A stretch of DNA of 64,000 nt, taken from assembly GCA_024336345.1 (NCBI GenBank), contig JANFOG010000002.1, positions 3,348,001-3,412,000 on the forward strand. The letters are read 5' to 3'. This DNA is from Mariannaea sp. PMI_226 (lineage: Eukaryota > Ascomycota > Sordariomycetes > Hypocreales > Nectriaceae). Positions 36,453-48,971 of the stretch are shown here, in pieces. The notes beneath the pieces were generated by a model. The model was not told where the DNA came from. It saw only the letters and a list, made by a program, of their open reading frames with translations, and did not search any database. How positions within the stretch are numbered: the first letter of the stretch is position 1; each line of letters starts with the position of its first letter. Made by a program: the position numbers and the translations under genes.

Positions 36453-39136
36453 GACGGAGCTCCAGGTATCCGCGTCGTCAACAGCAATGCGACGAAGGAC
36501 ACAAGTCGCAGCCAGTGAAAGACAATAATAAACAAAACAAAAAAAAAACTTGGCGACGAAAGTCTATTGCCAAGGTTGGAACCGGTTGTGGCTGAGAATA
36601 AATGGATGCGACGGAAGGCCGATGGTTTTGAGGTGCAGCACGCACGGCAGATTGATCGAGTGGGCTATTTTTTTGGGGGGCTGTAGCGCGCTGATTGCCA
36701 GGGTCCGCTCTCTTGGTGCCGTTTCTTTCAGCTTAGATGGAAGTTGGGGGGGGATCTTGTAATAAATCGACGACCGATGGTGGTGAATCTTGTCGGCGTG
36801 AACTAGAAGTAGGCGAGTGCAACGTTGGAGCTGGTCGTGAGAGGCCTGTTTTCCGTTTCCCCCTAGAGGATTTTTTTTCTTCTCTTATTATTTCAAAAAG
36901 AAAAGGGAGAATTGATTGTTGAGAGAACAACGAGGCTGACAGGCAGCAGGGGGGTCGAGCTGAAAAATGGGATGAAAACAGATTGGTACTCAGGCAGGCG
37001 AGATAATGACAGCATAAGGTAATAAGCACTGACGTTATTTAGCATTGACATTAACTGCGGCACCGTCAACAATACAGGAAACAGGTCAACACGGCACTGG
37101 AAGACAACAATGACGCTGTGACTTGTGTCTTGCAACTGAGAGAGGATGATGGCAGCAGTTCCAAGCAGGCTTATCTGTCACGTGGGACGAGAAAACAAAT
37201 AAGTAAGGTCCTTGGGGATGCCCGAAAGGACAGAAAACAAAGGCAAAGAAAGACATGAGCAGAAATGCAGTGTTATTAATCTGTAGTTATTGGGTTCAAT
37301 GAAGCCCCTGTCACGCAGTCCCCCAGGATTGATTATCAGGCCGCCACTGAAGGGGGTTGACATACAGGAGGTGGGACCTTGTCGCACAGCACGCATGGAA
37401 TAAGTGACTGCCTCTTACAAGGGACTTGTGTTTTTTTTTTCCTTCTTTCTCATCTTTCTCTCATTTTGCTTTTTCTTGTTTTCTCGTAGGAGACACTCCG
37501 GCGCATTCCAGTCCCGCCCCATCCAAGTCAATGGATCAACAAGGTCTCATCTCTCGCTGCATCTCCAAACAAGCTTGTCGGGCTACATCATCATCTTTTT
37601 TCTTGAACTTTGACAATGACCATGATGCAGTTCAGATGCATAAGACAGAGCCCTGCGCCTCATCCAAAAGGCATCATCCATGCATAAACTAAAAAGGGCC
37701 TTGTATGTCGCAAGTGTGTGAGGTAGGCAGGTACCTAAGCTAAGCTACCTACCTCCCAACGCAGACCTTACCTAGGTACTGTACCTACTTGGTGTCCACT
37801 ACCTATGTTCCAAGTCGGAAGGTATCGACACTGACCGTACCTTGCATCAATGCCCTGGCAACCAGGCACCGCCTCTAACGTCACATGCACAGCGCCCTCC
37901 AATGCCTTAATAACTTTAGCAGGTATCACAGTCAGCTTTTGTCTCACTCGAAAATATACACAATACGTTTCCAGTCCTCCGATTCCCTCGGGGGAAATGG
38001 ATGAGGATACAATTCCGTCCCTTGCATGTCAGACACTCCAAGACCTTCCTCCAACGTCCAGGGCTCGCGCGCACGCGCAAAATAAAAAATAAAATAAATA
38101 AATAAAAAATACATCTGTATTAAAGCCCAAGGGCCACCAACCAGTCGATGCGCCGCCATCGCAAAATGCGAAATGATAGAAACGCCACCTGCAAGCGAGG
38201 CGACACGGCTCGTCCATTCATGAAAGTGACTTCCCCTTATTGATTCCTGTTTTCGTAAATCTTGTTGAGAAATTTTAAAGAGGGAAAAAAGCAGCCAAAT
38301 AAAGAGAAAGGAAATAAAAATAAAAATAAAATAAAAAGCAATATTGGACTTATCCAGTTTAACAAGCAAGAATGTCCAAGTCTATTGAGGAGAGAACAAG
38401 GACCTTGGGCATCCGCATTGTTCTCTCCCTCCCTCTGAAGCAAGGGGTATGTACAATATCAATGACGAAGTCGCTTGTTATTATACTGGACACTACTCCG
38501 TACGGACTACGTGCATTGTATTTCATGCCTACGTGAAGTGCTAGAACCTCCCATGCCTCTGTTTCTCATAAATATGTCTTCAATTGTGTGCTCATCAGCC
38601 TGGTGATTTCTTTGATCCCGCCAACATTTGTTACACTTGTCCATCTATCTAGGGGCTACAACCAACAGACTCCTCCTGCTTCCCTTCTCGGCCTTGATTT
38701 AAGCCATTGGATCCTTTACTACCGCCATGGGCTTCCTCAATCCTACGCCTTCTGGCTTCTTCAATCTCAAATCTCCCCAAAGTTCATAGTCCGTTCACAA
38801 ATTTCCTCGCATAGACCTACATAAAAAAAATCCCCCTCTCAAGCCAATAAACGCCTTCCAATGCCAAAATGCCTCGTCTTTTTATACTCTTAAATATCGC
38901 CAGATAACAAGTCTCGGCGCGGCCGGAATCCGGATTCCACAGTCTGACTAGTTCAACCAAGGGCACGCTATCGTCTCATTCCCAAACTGAGGTCGGACTG
39001 ACAAATTTGTTGTTGGTACACGGACGAACAGTGATAGATGGAACGTATCCAGGAACCCAGTAGGGCCAATAAGGTCCATACTGTCCTCGGTTTCAAACAA
39101 GAGTTCGCCTTTTTTTATACGCCATCACAATCCAGC
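36453..39136. other. gene-free stretch, 2.7 kb
   Basis: Promoter side of the She3-like gene on the left and 3' side of PTA1 on the right. It contains a cluster of AGGTAGG/ACCTACC/CCTAGGTAC runs (37720-37806), one TACTCCGTA site (38494-38502) and AT-rich sequence near 38080-38340. No coding chain was supported. Confidence 0.55.
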
Positions 39137-41528
39137 CTAGGCTGCGATAGCAGGCGCCGCTGCTGCGCCGTTGGTGTCCCGATTTGCATCGAGAAAGCCC
39201 GGCCGGTATTTTGAGAGATATTTTGTCGCCATTGGCCTTGCTTCTTCATCTAGAAATTTGTCAACTAAAGGGTTTCATATTTACCAGAGTTTTTCGACTT
39301 ACGATCAGTCCAGATATCTTGCACCGTGTCCAGCGCAATCTCCTTGACGGGAGGTCGCATCATCACCAAGTATAGCAAACTTGTCAGCGCAAGCTGGACG
39401 ACGCTGGGGTCCCGACACATTTGCTTTACCCGCGTGAGAATTGTCTTGTTAAGTTCGGGGATTTCGCTCAGGAACCGCGTTAGGACCTTGTCCTGTGGAT
39501 GCACATACGGCAGGAAGCCATCGATGAGTCGTAAGCAGCACCTTTCGTAATGCAAAGGCCGGTCTCCTTCATCTTTTTGCTGGAGCTTGTCGTTGTACCA
39601 CTCCTCACAGAGCCATGATACAGCTACGTCAATATGTCTTCGGAAATCCTCCATCACGTAGTTGTAGAGCACATCACGAATGTTATTGCTGAGGGATGGA
39701 GGGGAAGCCGGATCTCCTTCATCCTTGACCGATATTTCTTCCAGACCAGCCGATGACCGGGTCGCTAGTCGGGTTAGAATAGTCATCCAGGAGTCCCTGG
39801 TGCCAGTGCTGGCAGCCAGCCTGCTGAATCCGGCCTTGTTCTTCTTGCCTGCCGGATCTTCAAGTGATTTCATCATCTCAATCACTCTTGACACGGTTCC
39901 GCTACCAGCAACAAGAGCTGTTTCAGGTGTTAGGACAGGTGGTTGAGACAGGTAGAATGATTTCAATGCCAGGCCATCCTCCAAGGCAGATGGTTCTTCC
40001 TCTGTTGGTGAGCTATCAAGCTTGTTGAGAATCTGCTCCGTATCCTCGGCTTGATAAAAATCGGGTTCATATTCATCATCGTCCTCATCTACACCAAGAG
40101 GGGCCGTATTGGGGTTCAATTCGGGAACCGGGGCATTGGAGAGTGCATCTAAGCGACCACGAACCCCATCCACAGCCTTGGCCAGCACCTGAGGATCTAA
40201 TCCAGACAATGTTGCGACCGCAATCTTGGCTACCAAGGGAGCGGGGACTTGCGAGATATCATACGCGCTCAATGACTCGTGATTGATCAGTGTGAAAATG
40301 CTGGCGAGGCTATGTGGTGGAGGACCTAAAGGCGGGATCTGAATTTGTGCTGCGCTCATCCGTGGCCGCTTAGCATCGTATCCGTCAGGGTTTTGGGTCT
40401 CCATTTGCCGTTTTCTTGAGCCATCAAAAATCTCGGCCATAGTGCGCATCATACGTTCCACGTGTTGCTGAATCCTAGGTACAAGGGGGTTATGAGGATC
40501 TCTCTTGGTAAGGTGAATTAACAATAGTCGGCTAGTCTTCTCCATAGACCTCATCATTACTCGACTTTTAGGAGTTAGGGGGGAATTGGCTAGCTTGAGA
40601 GGATTGAAGTTAAGGAGGGCATTCAGGATGCGGTTCGAAGTTGTTGGGCGAGTTCGAATGAGAATGGAAAGACAGTTCAGAGTCGCATCGACGACCAAGG
40701 CGTCGCTATAAGTGTCAAGTGGTCAGTGATACGCATCGTTTGAATGAGCTATGTCTTGGTTTCCTTACGTGCTGTCTTGCAATACGCTTAGCATTCGGTC
40801 TAATAGACCACTTGCCTCTGCCTCGAGCGTTCTAGGATCGAGGGTTTGGTGGTTTGGTGGGACCTTATCTAGAGAAACATCAAGAGCGCCGCCATACTAA
40901 CAGGAACTGGAGTTAGTGTGTGCTCGAAACGCTATACTTGAGTACTTTCTTACCCTCATCTCGGCACCAGAGGCAACGCTTTGCGCCAGTACAATGCGCT
41001 GGGCAAATTTGATGCAACAAATTCTCACGGAGGAAGGCGCGTTATCCCATATTCGCAAAATCTTTTGCTTGACAGCAACCATTCTCTCCCAGGTGATCGT
41101 ATCGTATCCGTTGTTGATTCTGTGAATTGAATGTCAGTCAGTTATCTTTTTGTTGATTTTATCTACGTTCAGGAAAACCACGGCACTCACACCCATCGCA
41201 TGGCCAGCGGGTAGATGCTGGCAGCTGTCTGAACCACGCTCCGCAACACTTGAGGGTCCTCTCGGTCGTTCTCGATCATTGATTCAAGTGTAGTAAGAAC
41301 ATATGGCTGCATGGTCTCCTTCTCGCCATTGGGTAACGCCGGCGTCGCAAATGCTTCGGCGAGGAATTCGGCGCCCCATCGCCGCAGTTCGATTGGCGCA
41401 CTCGGTCCAATGATGGGGAGAATTCCCTTTACGACGCTCGGGTAATACTTGACATCTCCCAGTACAAGTTTCCGAGCATCGTTGAGTTGACGGATCTGGT
41501 CAGGGACGGAAAGCGTGGTTGTTGCCAT
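39137..41528 (-). CDS. PTA1: mRNA cleavage and polyadenylation factor subunit Pta1 / symplekin, 715 aa
   Basis: Five minus-strand exons: 41528-41191, 41119-40954, 40896-40769, 40705-39303 and 39249-39137; 715 residues, close to the yeast proteins. The N-terminal half is a helical repeat (ARM/HEAT type) matching the symplekin/Pta1 N-terminal region: residues from about 85 (INNGYDTITWERMVAVKQKI) through about 300. A linker with RKRQMET and KRPRMSAAQ follows (candidate nuclear localisation signal), then an acidic stretch (DEDDDEYEPDFYQAEDTEQI) and a helical C-terminal half. Pta1 is a scaffold of the cleavage and polyadenylation factor in the nucleus and links 3'-end processing to the Ssu72 phosphatase and transcription. 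It is divergent from COA3 across 672 bp. The short last exon ends in an Ala-rich tail. Confidence 0.92.
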
Positions 41529-42200
41529 GGTTGAAACGAGGTGATGGTCTTAGTCTAAAGGAGGGGCCTAAGTAGAGCCGCTGGGCGAATGTCCTGTCGA
41601 TAATCGCTGGATAGAAGCGAGAATCATGAACTGTAGAGTCGAGAGCGGAAATGGTCGACGAAGTTGATTCGGTACTGTCGTTTTGACGTCGCGCAATTTG
41701 GCTGAGCTTGCCAGATGGACTTTTCTAGTACGCCCTCATGCTCTGGTTCGAAGCTCCCCCCGATCCAGAAGAGAAATGAATGAATAGCGTGTGTAGCCTC
41801 TCTCAGTCGGAATCGTTATTAGTGAGGCTGACCATATGCGATGTTTGGCGGTGTTGGTTCGATGTATCCTTAGCGCTGGGAAAACGTTGGGTTTGAAAGT
41901 TGACGTTGAAAGCTTTTGGGCCCTGGGCTTTATTAGCGACAGGTTTGACGCGAAGAAGACGTGAACCAGGACTTTTGCAGTGGGAACATCGGCAAGCTCC
42001 TTGTCTTGGTAGTGCTGTACGTCACGGCTGGGCCCCCGTTTAGCCGACGTTGACCCGTTCTTGAAGATCTACGAAAGTCACCTCATTCAAGAGACTCACT
42101 GCACCGCATTTCCTGCAAATTCGCCATCTTCAGTGAGCTCAATCTGCGATTTTCTCTTCTGCGTATGATCCCCCGTGTTTAAGTATTACATACCTTCAAA
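41529..42200. other. divergent promoter shared by PTA1 and COA3
   Basis: 672 bp between two divergent start codons. No coding frame. It contains CGTCACGGCTGGG-type GC-rich sequence near 42020, but no element could be named with confidence. Confidence 0.6.
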
Positions 42201-42557
42201 ATGTCCAGGTTTGCGCCCCCCCTCCCCCCCAAAATTAACCCCCAATGGGAGTCTTCGGTTAAACTAATCTGATCATAACCACAGCCCTCACTCAACCTAC
42301 TACGATCGCCGCCTGCGCCAAGGCCCCGCGTTGATTCGAGCCCGACGACCCTACCTGTTCAAAAATGCCGTGACCGGTCTAGGATTGCTTGCTGTTGTTG
42401 GAGGCATCTGTATGTTTGCCAACCGCTGCCATGACGGACCCATTTCTAACGCCTTTCTCTACTGTTAGACTACTACACCCTCAACGCCGTTGGCCAAGAT
42501 AACTTCGAAGATGTGAAAGTTCCCGATCAGCCTCGGAAACCATCTGCTGCGAAGTAA
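42201..42557 (+). CDS. COA3: cytochrome c oxidase assembly factor Coa3, mitochondrial, 73 aa
   Basis: Three exons: 42201-42208 (only 8 coding bases), 42285-42409 and 42469-42557; 73 residues. The spliced protein begins MSSPHSTYYDRRLRQGPALI, followed by RARRPYLFKN, one transmembrane helix (about 30-50), then YYYTLNAVGQDNFEDVKVP. This matches the fungal Coa3 pattern: a short basic matrix part, one inner-membrane helix, and a tail with AVGQDxFxDVxVPD. Coa3 works with Cox14 on newly made Cox1 and couples its translation to complex IV assembly. The gene is invisible to a simple ORF scan because of the microexon and small size. It is divergent from PTA1 and convergent with the Dep1-like gene. Confidence 0.9.
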
Positions 42558-43100
42558 ATTTGACAATCCAATTGTCTAGCTATCATATTTGTTTCAGGTT
42601 CAGACGACTTGAACTACAATTGTCACGACTAAATCAAGGCTAAGTTATGGATGGTGAGGGAAAAGGCAGACGGCTCCTATTCATGTTACCTGCTTGTCAT
42701 AACGCCTGGTAATCCCTTAAAAAGCCTTTGTATAAACATATAGTTACAATGTATTTTTGCCCAAAGAAAAATAGAAATATGTATCAGTGCATGTCATCCT
42801 TGTACACTAGTCGTTGAAGCACTCATGCAGGTCCTTGCATCCCGCCAAACTCGATACTGCTCTTCTTCGGCCTGCAGCAAAAGTAACAAGAAAATAAACC
42901 ATATTGTCCCATGAGACATGCCTTATGCTCCCAGCCATGTCCAGATTTCAAGATTAAAGGAAAGTAAATGCCGAGAAATTATCGGCCATCTCCTCTTGGG
43001 TATCACAAAATTTGAATGCGAAAGAAACAAACGCCTCCCATCCGTCAGTGAAGGAGGTGATGGATTGAAACCAAACGCCCGAAAGTCGAAACTCCAGTCC
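42558..43100. other. convergent intergenic region, 540 bp
   Basis: 3' flanks of COA3 (plus) and the Dep1-like gene (minus). No feature beyond AT-rich sequence. Confidence 0.6.
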
Positions 43101-45221
43101 TCAAGCTGTCGCCGTTTTTGATCCGTGATTGACCCCAGGTATACCGCTGACACGCTTCATCTGATGATGAGAGGGGTTAAGCATGGATCTCGTCAGCTCT
43201 GGTGATTCCGACAATCGGGTTGAAAGGACAGAGGAAGCCTGTTTCTTCGGGTTTGGTCCCACCGCGCCTAACTTGCTTCCTACAGGAAGCACAGGTGAGG
43301 GAGCAGGGACCTGGGTCGCTCGACCATTCGGCGTCTCGGCGTGGGGCTCTGCCGCCGGGTTTGGGGTCGAATGCATCTTATGTGCGTGATGGTTCGGATT
43401 CGCCCAAGGTGTTTCCCTGAGGAACTGTTCTCCCGCAGGGCCTAACCGGTCGAAAGGAGTTGTGTGGTATTCGTCGCGAGGTTGAACCGCCTGCTTCTGG
43501 CGCTCTCGGCGAGATTGCTGCGAATATGTCAGTGATTCGTGCGATAGTGACTCGTGGAGGAACATCAATTACGTGAATGGCGGCCATATCATCCTCAAGT
43601 TCCACTTGAGAAGCACCCTTCATCTCAGGGACGGCCGGGAATCCTTCATATTTCGCAATGCTGGACAAGGTGGAAACCTCGGTATTGTATGCAATTGCGT
43701 TTCTGACTCGCTGTGCTGGATCTTTAGGGAACAGCAACCCAACGTTTTCCAGACTGTGCGCACTCCGCCTTGCAGTCTGAACGTCATACCACTCCTGGTT
43801 GAGAGCCTCGAGTGTCCTTTCCCGCTTCTCTCGGACGGCCTGGAAGTATTGACCCCAGATCTGGGCTCGCTGGGCCACCGACCGATTTTCGTGAGCACGG
43901 ATTCGATACTCAAGTTCTTTGTTGATCTCTCGGAGTTTCTGCTCAAGACGGTCGTCTAGACATTGCTTCATGTTTAGATACTCAGGATGAGTTGGGTTAG
44001 GGGCCAAAAGGGATTTTTCCTCCTCTTCCAGCCTTTGCAAACGGTCTTTATAAAGTCTGTAGAATAGATATCAGTAAAAAAGAACGCATAGCTTCATAGA
44101 AGTCACCATACCTGTCCCGGAAAATGCCAAACATTTCCTCGATATGGGTCCAGTCCCGAAAGGCGGCATGTTTCCGCTCCACTATCGTACTCTGGTAAGC
44201 ATATACATTTTATCGTCAAGGGTGGCTTGGAAATCTCACTCTCTTCGTCGTGAGCAGTGACAGCTTCCGTCTCCTCATCGGCATCAGCTTCCGCACTCTC
44301 GGTGTTGTGCCCAACATCAGTACCACCGTCTTGAGCGTCCTCATGGCTGCCATCTTCGGTCTCACGATCGTTCTCTGTCACCGCGTGTGTTTTGCGCCTC
44401 GACCCACGTGTGTTTTTCTTAGTCGCTCGTGTTGTGCGCTCGGTCGTCACGTCGTCCTCATGTGCTATAATCTTCTTGCGCGGGGAGCTCTCCGCATCCT
44501 CGGCGGGTGTTTGAGTGCCGCTGACTTCATTAGCTGGAGTCGGCTCATCTTCATGCATGACAACGTCTTCAACTGGTTTTGTATTGCTCGACTCGGTTTC
44601 ATGGCCTGAGCTAGTTCGCTTCTTAAGCGGCTGCTCAGGCTCTGAGGGATCAGGATCAAGGGCAGGCGATCGCTTCCGCTTGCGCTCTTGGGGATCATTT
44701 CTATTCGCATCGTCGACGCTCGTATCTTTACTCGCCACAACCTTTGTTGGAGAGTCGTCGGTAGCTCTGGCAGAAATAATCGATGCCTCGTCACCCGACA
44801 ACGACTCATCATCGCGATGGTCTTCGTGGTTGAAATTAGCGGTTCTTCGAAGCTTGCTTGGGGTGTGTTCAAAGATTTGGCCCTCATTGAACTGGTCGAC
44901 TACTACGTCCCTTTGGCGCTGATGTCTCGGGGTATCGTAGAGTCGCTCAGTCTCGGCCTCGGTGTCGTTTCCGTCAGAGTGGATGTCGGAGTGGGCGTCA
45001 GAGAGCACGCTGTCGGAGTCAGAGACTGCCTTCTTGGATACAACAGAAGGCTTAGGGGTTCCTTCGTCGTCGTTATCGATCTGCATATGTTCAATGTCTT
45101 CTTCATTGTCATCTTTATCGTCAACCTCAGTGAGTGGGCTGGAAATGTTGCTGTCCTCGGTGTCTGGGGCCTCAACTCTCGGGGGAGAGGAGGGTGGGGG
45201 GGCAGAAACAGTCGCTGCCAT
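43101..45221 (-). CDS. DEP1: Sds3-like / Dep1 subunit of an Rpd3L-type histone deacetylase complex, 650 aa
   Basis: Four minus-strand exons: 45221-44240, 44181-44112, 44056-43573 and 43517-43101; 650 residues. Exon 1 (about 327 residues) is very acidic and disordered, with a basic patch (RKRKRSPALD) likely to be a nuclear signal. The conserved Sds3-like domain spans roughly residues 328-510: ERKHAAFRDWTHIEEMFGIF, then FRDRLYKDRLQRLEEEEKSL, and LREINKELEYRIRAHENRSV, all helical coiled coil. In this family (yeast Sds3 and Dep1, animal BRMS1/SDS3) the coiled coil binds Sin3 and holds the Rpd3 deacetylase in the large complex. The first intron (GTGAGA donor, ATAG acceptor, 58 bp) was chosen because only it joins the acidic part to the domain in frame. 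Divergent from NOP12. Confidence 0.86.
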
Positions 45222-45993
45222 CGCTGTCGGAAGACGCGCTGTGAGCCGACAGCGAGCTCAATGGAGTGTCACAGGATAGACAGGATGTTGAGGTGAGGCA
45301 GTGTGGTGATCGGCGGATCGGTCTGAGCAGACCGCGCTGGGATGGGTGAGCGAGCAATGGGCAAGACGAGGAAGCAGGGCAATGAGAGCTGGCGATCAGG
45401 GAAAAAAAATCAAGTCGACCCCTAGCGGAAGAAGCTAAAGGCGCGCCGTCCGCGTATGCGTGCACAAGGTCAGAAGGACGGATCAAGACCTGACAAGACT
45501 CTAGGATATGAGAGGGGGGGATGGTGGTGGAAGAGGAAGTGGAAGTGGACGGCACTGGGCAGTGGGCGGACGACACTGGACGGGACGGTGCTGGTATGCG
45601 CTGGGGGGCCAGAGCATCCGTCGCCAGGCGGCCAGAGGAAAACCGAGAGCGGGCTGAATGACGGGCGATGGGCGGTGGGCAGCGGCAGAAAGCTCCTCGG
45701 CGGTCCGGTTTATGGGCGGTCATGGGTGCTCAAGGGTGCTAGAGGCTGGCCTGGGCCAATGACGATGCATGTTTCTGGCGCAAGGCTTCACAGGTGCAAA
45801 GGGCCTCAGAGCTCGCGAGTCGCATCCCACCCAAAACACCAGCAGGTGGGTCTGCCTTTTGCAGCTAGGAAATGGTACGTACCTACGTCGTATCTTTTTT
45901 TTTTTTTTCTGGTAAGGACCAAGACATCAAGATCATTGCCGACCGAGTTTTCTGGATTCAAGCCGGATTTCTCTATCCAACACACTTGTAAAA
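45222..45993. other. divergent promoter shared by the Dep1-like gene and NOP12
   Basis: 772 bp between two divergent start codons. The Dep1 side is GC-rich; the NOP12 side has a T-rich run (45895-45910). A long minus-strand open frame (45172-45723) overlaps the Dep1 leader but is a GC-driven shadow. Confidence 0.55.
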
Positions 45994-47865
45994 TGGCTAA
46001 AGGGTTAGTTTTCTACTGCCACCATAACTCAGCCCCCCATGGATTCGTCACTGACACTCATGCAGCGCAAAAGGCTTGACGGCCTCCTCCAAGGCCATCG
46101 ACCCCACCCTCGATGCCCTTTTCTCTTCCAGTGTAAGTCAATCAATGCCAACCTTTTCTCCCGACCGACCGGCTGATCAATTGCAGGCCGGCCCTGTCCA
46201 AGCTCCTCCTGCGTCGAGATATTCTGCCTTGATCGATAAGAAGCCCCGAGAAGCACCCAAGCCCAAGGTGGTGCTGGAGAACGACGGTGGTGATGATGAC
46301 AACGAGGACGCCGAAGGCGACGACGAAGTCCTCTCCGAATTGAGTGAGGAACTCAGCTACGGTGAAGACGATGACGACAACGAGGATGAGGAGGATGACG
46401 ACGATGAAGCTGAGAACAGCGAGAAAGACCAGGATGCTGCCGATGCCGACGAATCAATGGCAGATGCTGCCGTAGAGCCCGACACTATCATCGAGACCGC
46501 TCAAGAAGAAAAGCCCAAAAAGGATCGGAAAAGAAAGCGCAAGGACGAGCATGACGATCTAGAGGATAAATACATGAAAAAGCTCACTGCCGACGAGCCT
46601 GCTGAGAAGCGCCTGAAGGGAGACGCCGCAAAGGCCAACAACAAAGTCGAGGGTGATAGCAACGAGAAGAGCGAAGACGATGACAAGATTCCCGTTCACG
46701 AGTCGCTAGCAAAGGACTCCGACGCCACAGATATCGAAAAGGCTGGCCGCACAGTCTTTCTCGCCAACGTCTCCACGGAAGCTATATCTTCCAAAGTGGC
46801 CAAGAAGACACTCTTGGCTCATCTATCATCAGTCTTGGACAAAGACGCAACTCCACCCCAAACTATCGAATCCATCCGATTCCGATCAGTCGCTTTCTCT
46901 GGCGGCGCCTTGCCCAAGAGAGCTGCTTTCATCACCAAGGCACTGATGGAGGCTACCACCCGTTCAGCCAACGCCTACGTCGTGTATTCCACGAACACCG
47001 CCGCTCGAGAAGCAGCCACCAAACTCAATGGCACTGTAGTCCTCGACCGACATCTTCGAGTCGATAGCGTTGCCCACCCCAGTCCCATCGACCACCGTCG
47101 CTGCGTGTTCGTTGGCAACCTGGGTTTCGTTGACGACGAAAGCGTCCTCGATCAGAATGACGATGGGGAGGCAACAAAGAAGAAGAAGAATAGGGTTCCT
47201 TCCGATATCGAAGAAGGCCTTTGGCGCACCTTTGGAAAGCACGGCAAGGTCGAAAACGTCCGGGTAGTCCGGGATCCCAAGACCCGTGTCGGCAAGGGTT
47301 TTGCCTACGTGCAGTTTTACGTAAGTTCGATCCCTCTCAATATGTCCTTTTTTTTTCTCGCTCTCGAAGACTAATTCCGGTGACTTTGTAGGACGGAAAC
47401 GATGTCGAGGCTGCTCTCCTTCTTGACGACAAGAGCTTTCCTCCTCTGCTTCCCCGCAAGCTGCGGGTAACCAGAGCTAAGGATCCTCGCAAGACCGCCA
47501 TGGCTGTTGAGCGATCCAAGGCCAAGAACATCGCCGCAGATGCAGCCTCGAAGAGCACCAAGTACAAGGCCAAGGCCACCCCCGAGCAGCTCTCCATGGC
47601 TGGCCGCACTGGAAAGCTCCTAGGCCGCTCCGCAGCGTTTGCACAGCGCCGTGGCAAGCAGCATGCTCAGAGCGATGCTCCTGCAGAAGATGCTGAAGCC
47701 ACCGGTGTAATCAAAACTCCCGAGCAAATCGTCTTTGAGGGCCGCCGAGCGTCATCCAAGGATGCCATTCCAAAGGACCTGAAGCCCAAGAAGGGTAAAG
47801 GTAAATCTACTCGGCCACAAAACCGTGGGGCTAAGAGAGCTGCGGCTTGGAAAAAGTCGAAATAA
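45994..47865 (+). CDS. NOP12: nucleolar RNA-binding protein Nop12, 561 aa
   Basis: Four exons: 45994-46004 (11 coding bases), 46066-46132, 46187-47320 and 47392-47865; 561 residues. The N-terminal third is acidic and Lys-rich, with long Asp/Glu stretches. Two RNA recognition motifs follow: RRM1 from about residue 212 (RTVFLANVS) to about 325, and RRM2 from about 330 ([10 protein letters not shown]) to about 450, with the RNP1 segment GKGFAYVQF. The C-terminus is basic ([20 protein letters not shown]). Nop12 acts in the nucleolus in 60S subunit assembly and 25S/5.8S rRNA processing. Intron 2 (46133-46186) is 54 bp, in frame and stop-free. The first coding exon holds only three codons and two bases, so the start needs RNA evidence, but the frame and context are clear. 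Confidence 0.92.
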
Positions 47866-48971
47866 AATATGGCGTGTTGAACTTGAGGAACTGAGCAAGA
47901 CTGTATAAAACGGGCATAGAAGAGCTTGATCCAAAAGCAAGGGATGGCAGGGGAAGAGATGATGAAGCTGTGCACACACAAATTTTCTCCATTTTGGCGT
48001 TTTCGTCAAGGGTACATTTATATACCTGCTGCTCTACCATGCCTGTAGGTGCCAGTAAATACCAGCAAGCATTGGCAATGCTACTTCTAGAGAACATTAT
48101 GTACGAAGTGATGCTACTCTGATTCCCCCAAGTCTTTAATTTTACCAACTTTTCCTACTATATAACAAAATACTGAGTACATGAGAACGAATTCAGCTGT
48201 TAGGCTTAATCACATTGACATGTCGACGCGTTGTGCATAGTAGAGATGCATCATTGTCTTAGACTCTCGCTCACCTTACCCCGCATTCATATCTTCATAG
48301 GTACGTAGGGTATGCGCCTTGATACCAAAGTTCAAAGAGTAGAGAAATAAACACCAGTAGAGACATAGAAGAATAATAAGTCGAAAATGAAAGGATTGTG
48401 AATAAAGTAACTGATCACTCAATGCAGGCACTGGCATCCGGCGAATACCAGAGATGATTTGCAATGGGCTTCATCATGAAAAATCGCTAACGACTTGCAG
48501 TCCCCCTTCAAGAACTGAATTATCTCGTCTTCGCATTAAGCGGCTACAGACCCTTCATGAAAAGAAAGAAAAAAAAAGAAGGTTGAGAAAAAAGAAGGGA
48601 TATATATATATATATAATCATTCAATTTTACTTGCTGGCTGTTTCAAAGGATTTGCCACTTGTGTCAGGGATAGTCTCATCCATTAGACCTCGCTCCAGA
48701 AAAGACAACTGTGCTACAACAGCATACCCTGAGCTGAAAAAACTTGTGGTGCGATGGCGATCACCTATTCTAATTCCCCTTCCAACATGCCACCTAAAAA
48801 TAAACTCTCACCGACAGAGGGAATCTTAATCAACAATCATTCACACCTGTTCGTCCTCCTGGTACAGTCGGGCATCTCAAGGCCACTGGACCATGCGAGT
48901 CCATCCATCCAAGAAAACTCGGAAATGTGCATATTCATAAGTATTTGACAAGAAAAGACGATGCCACAGGC
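47866..48971. other. convergent intergenic region, 1.1 kb
   Basis: 3' flanks of NOP12 (plus) and alpha-tubulin (minus). AT-rich, with an AT dinucleotide run (48601-48616). No gene supported. Confidence 0.6.
48601..48616. repeat. (TA)8 microsatellite
   Basis: Sixteen bases of perfect TA alternation between NOP12 and the tubulin gene. Confidence 0.85.
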
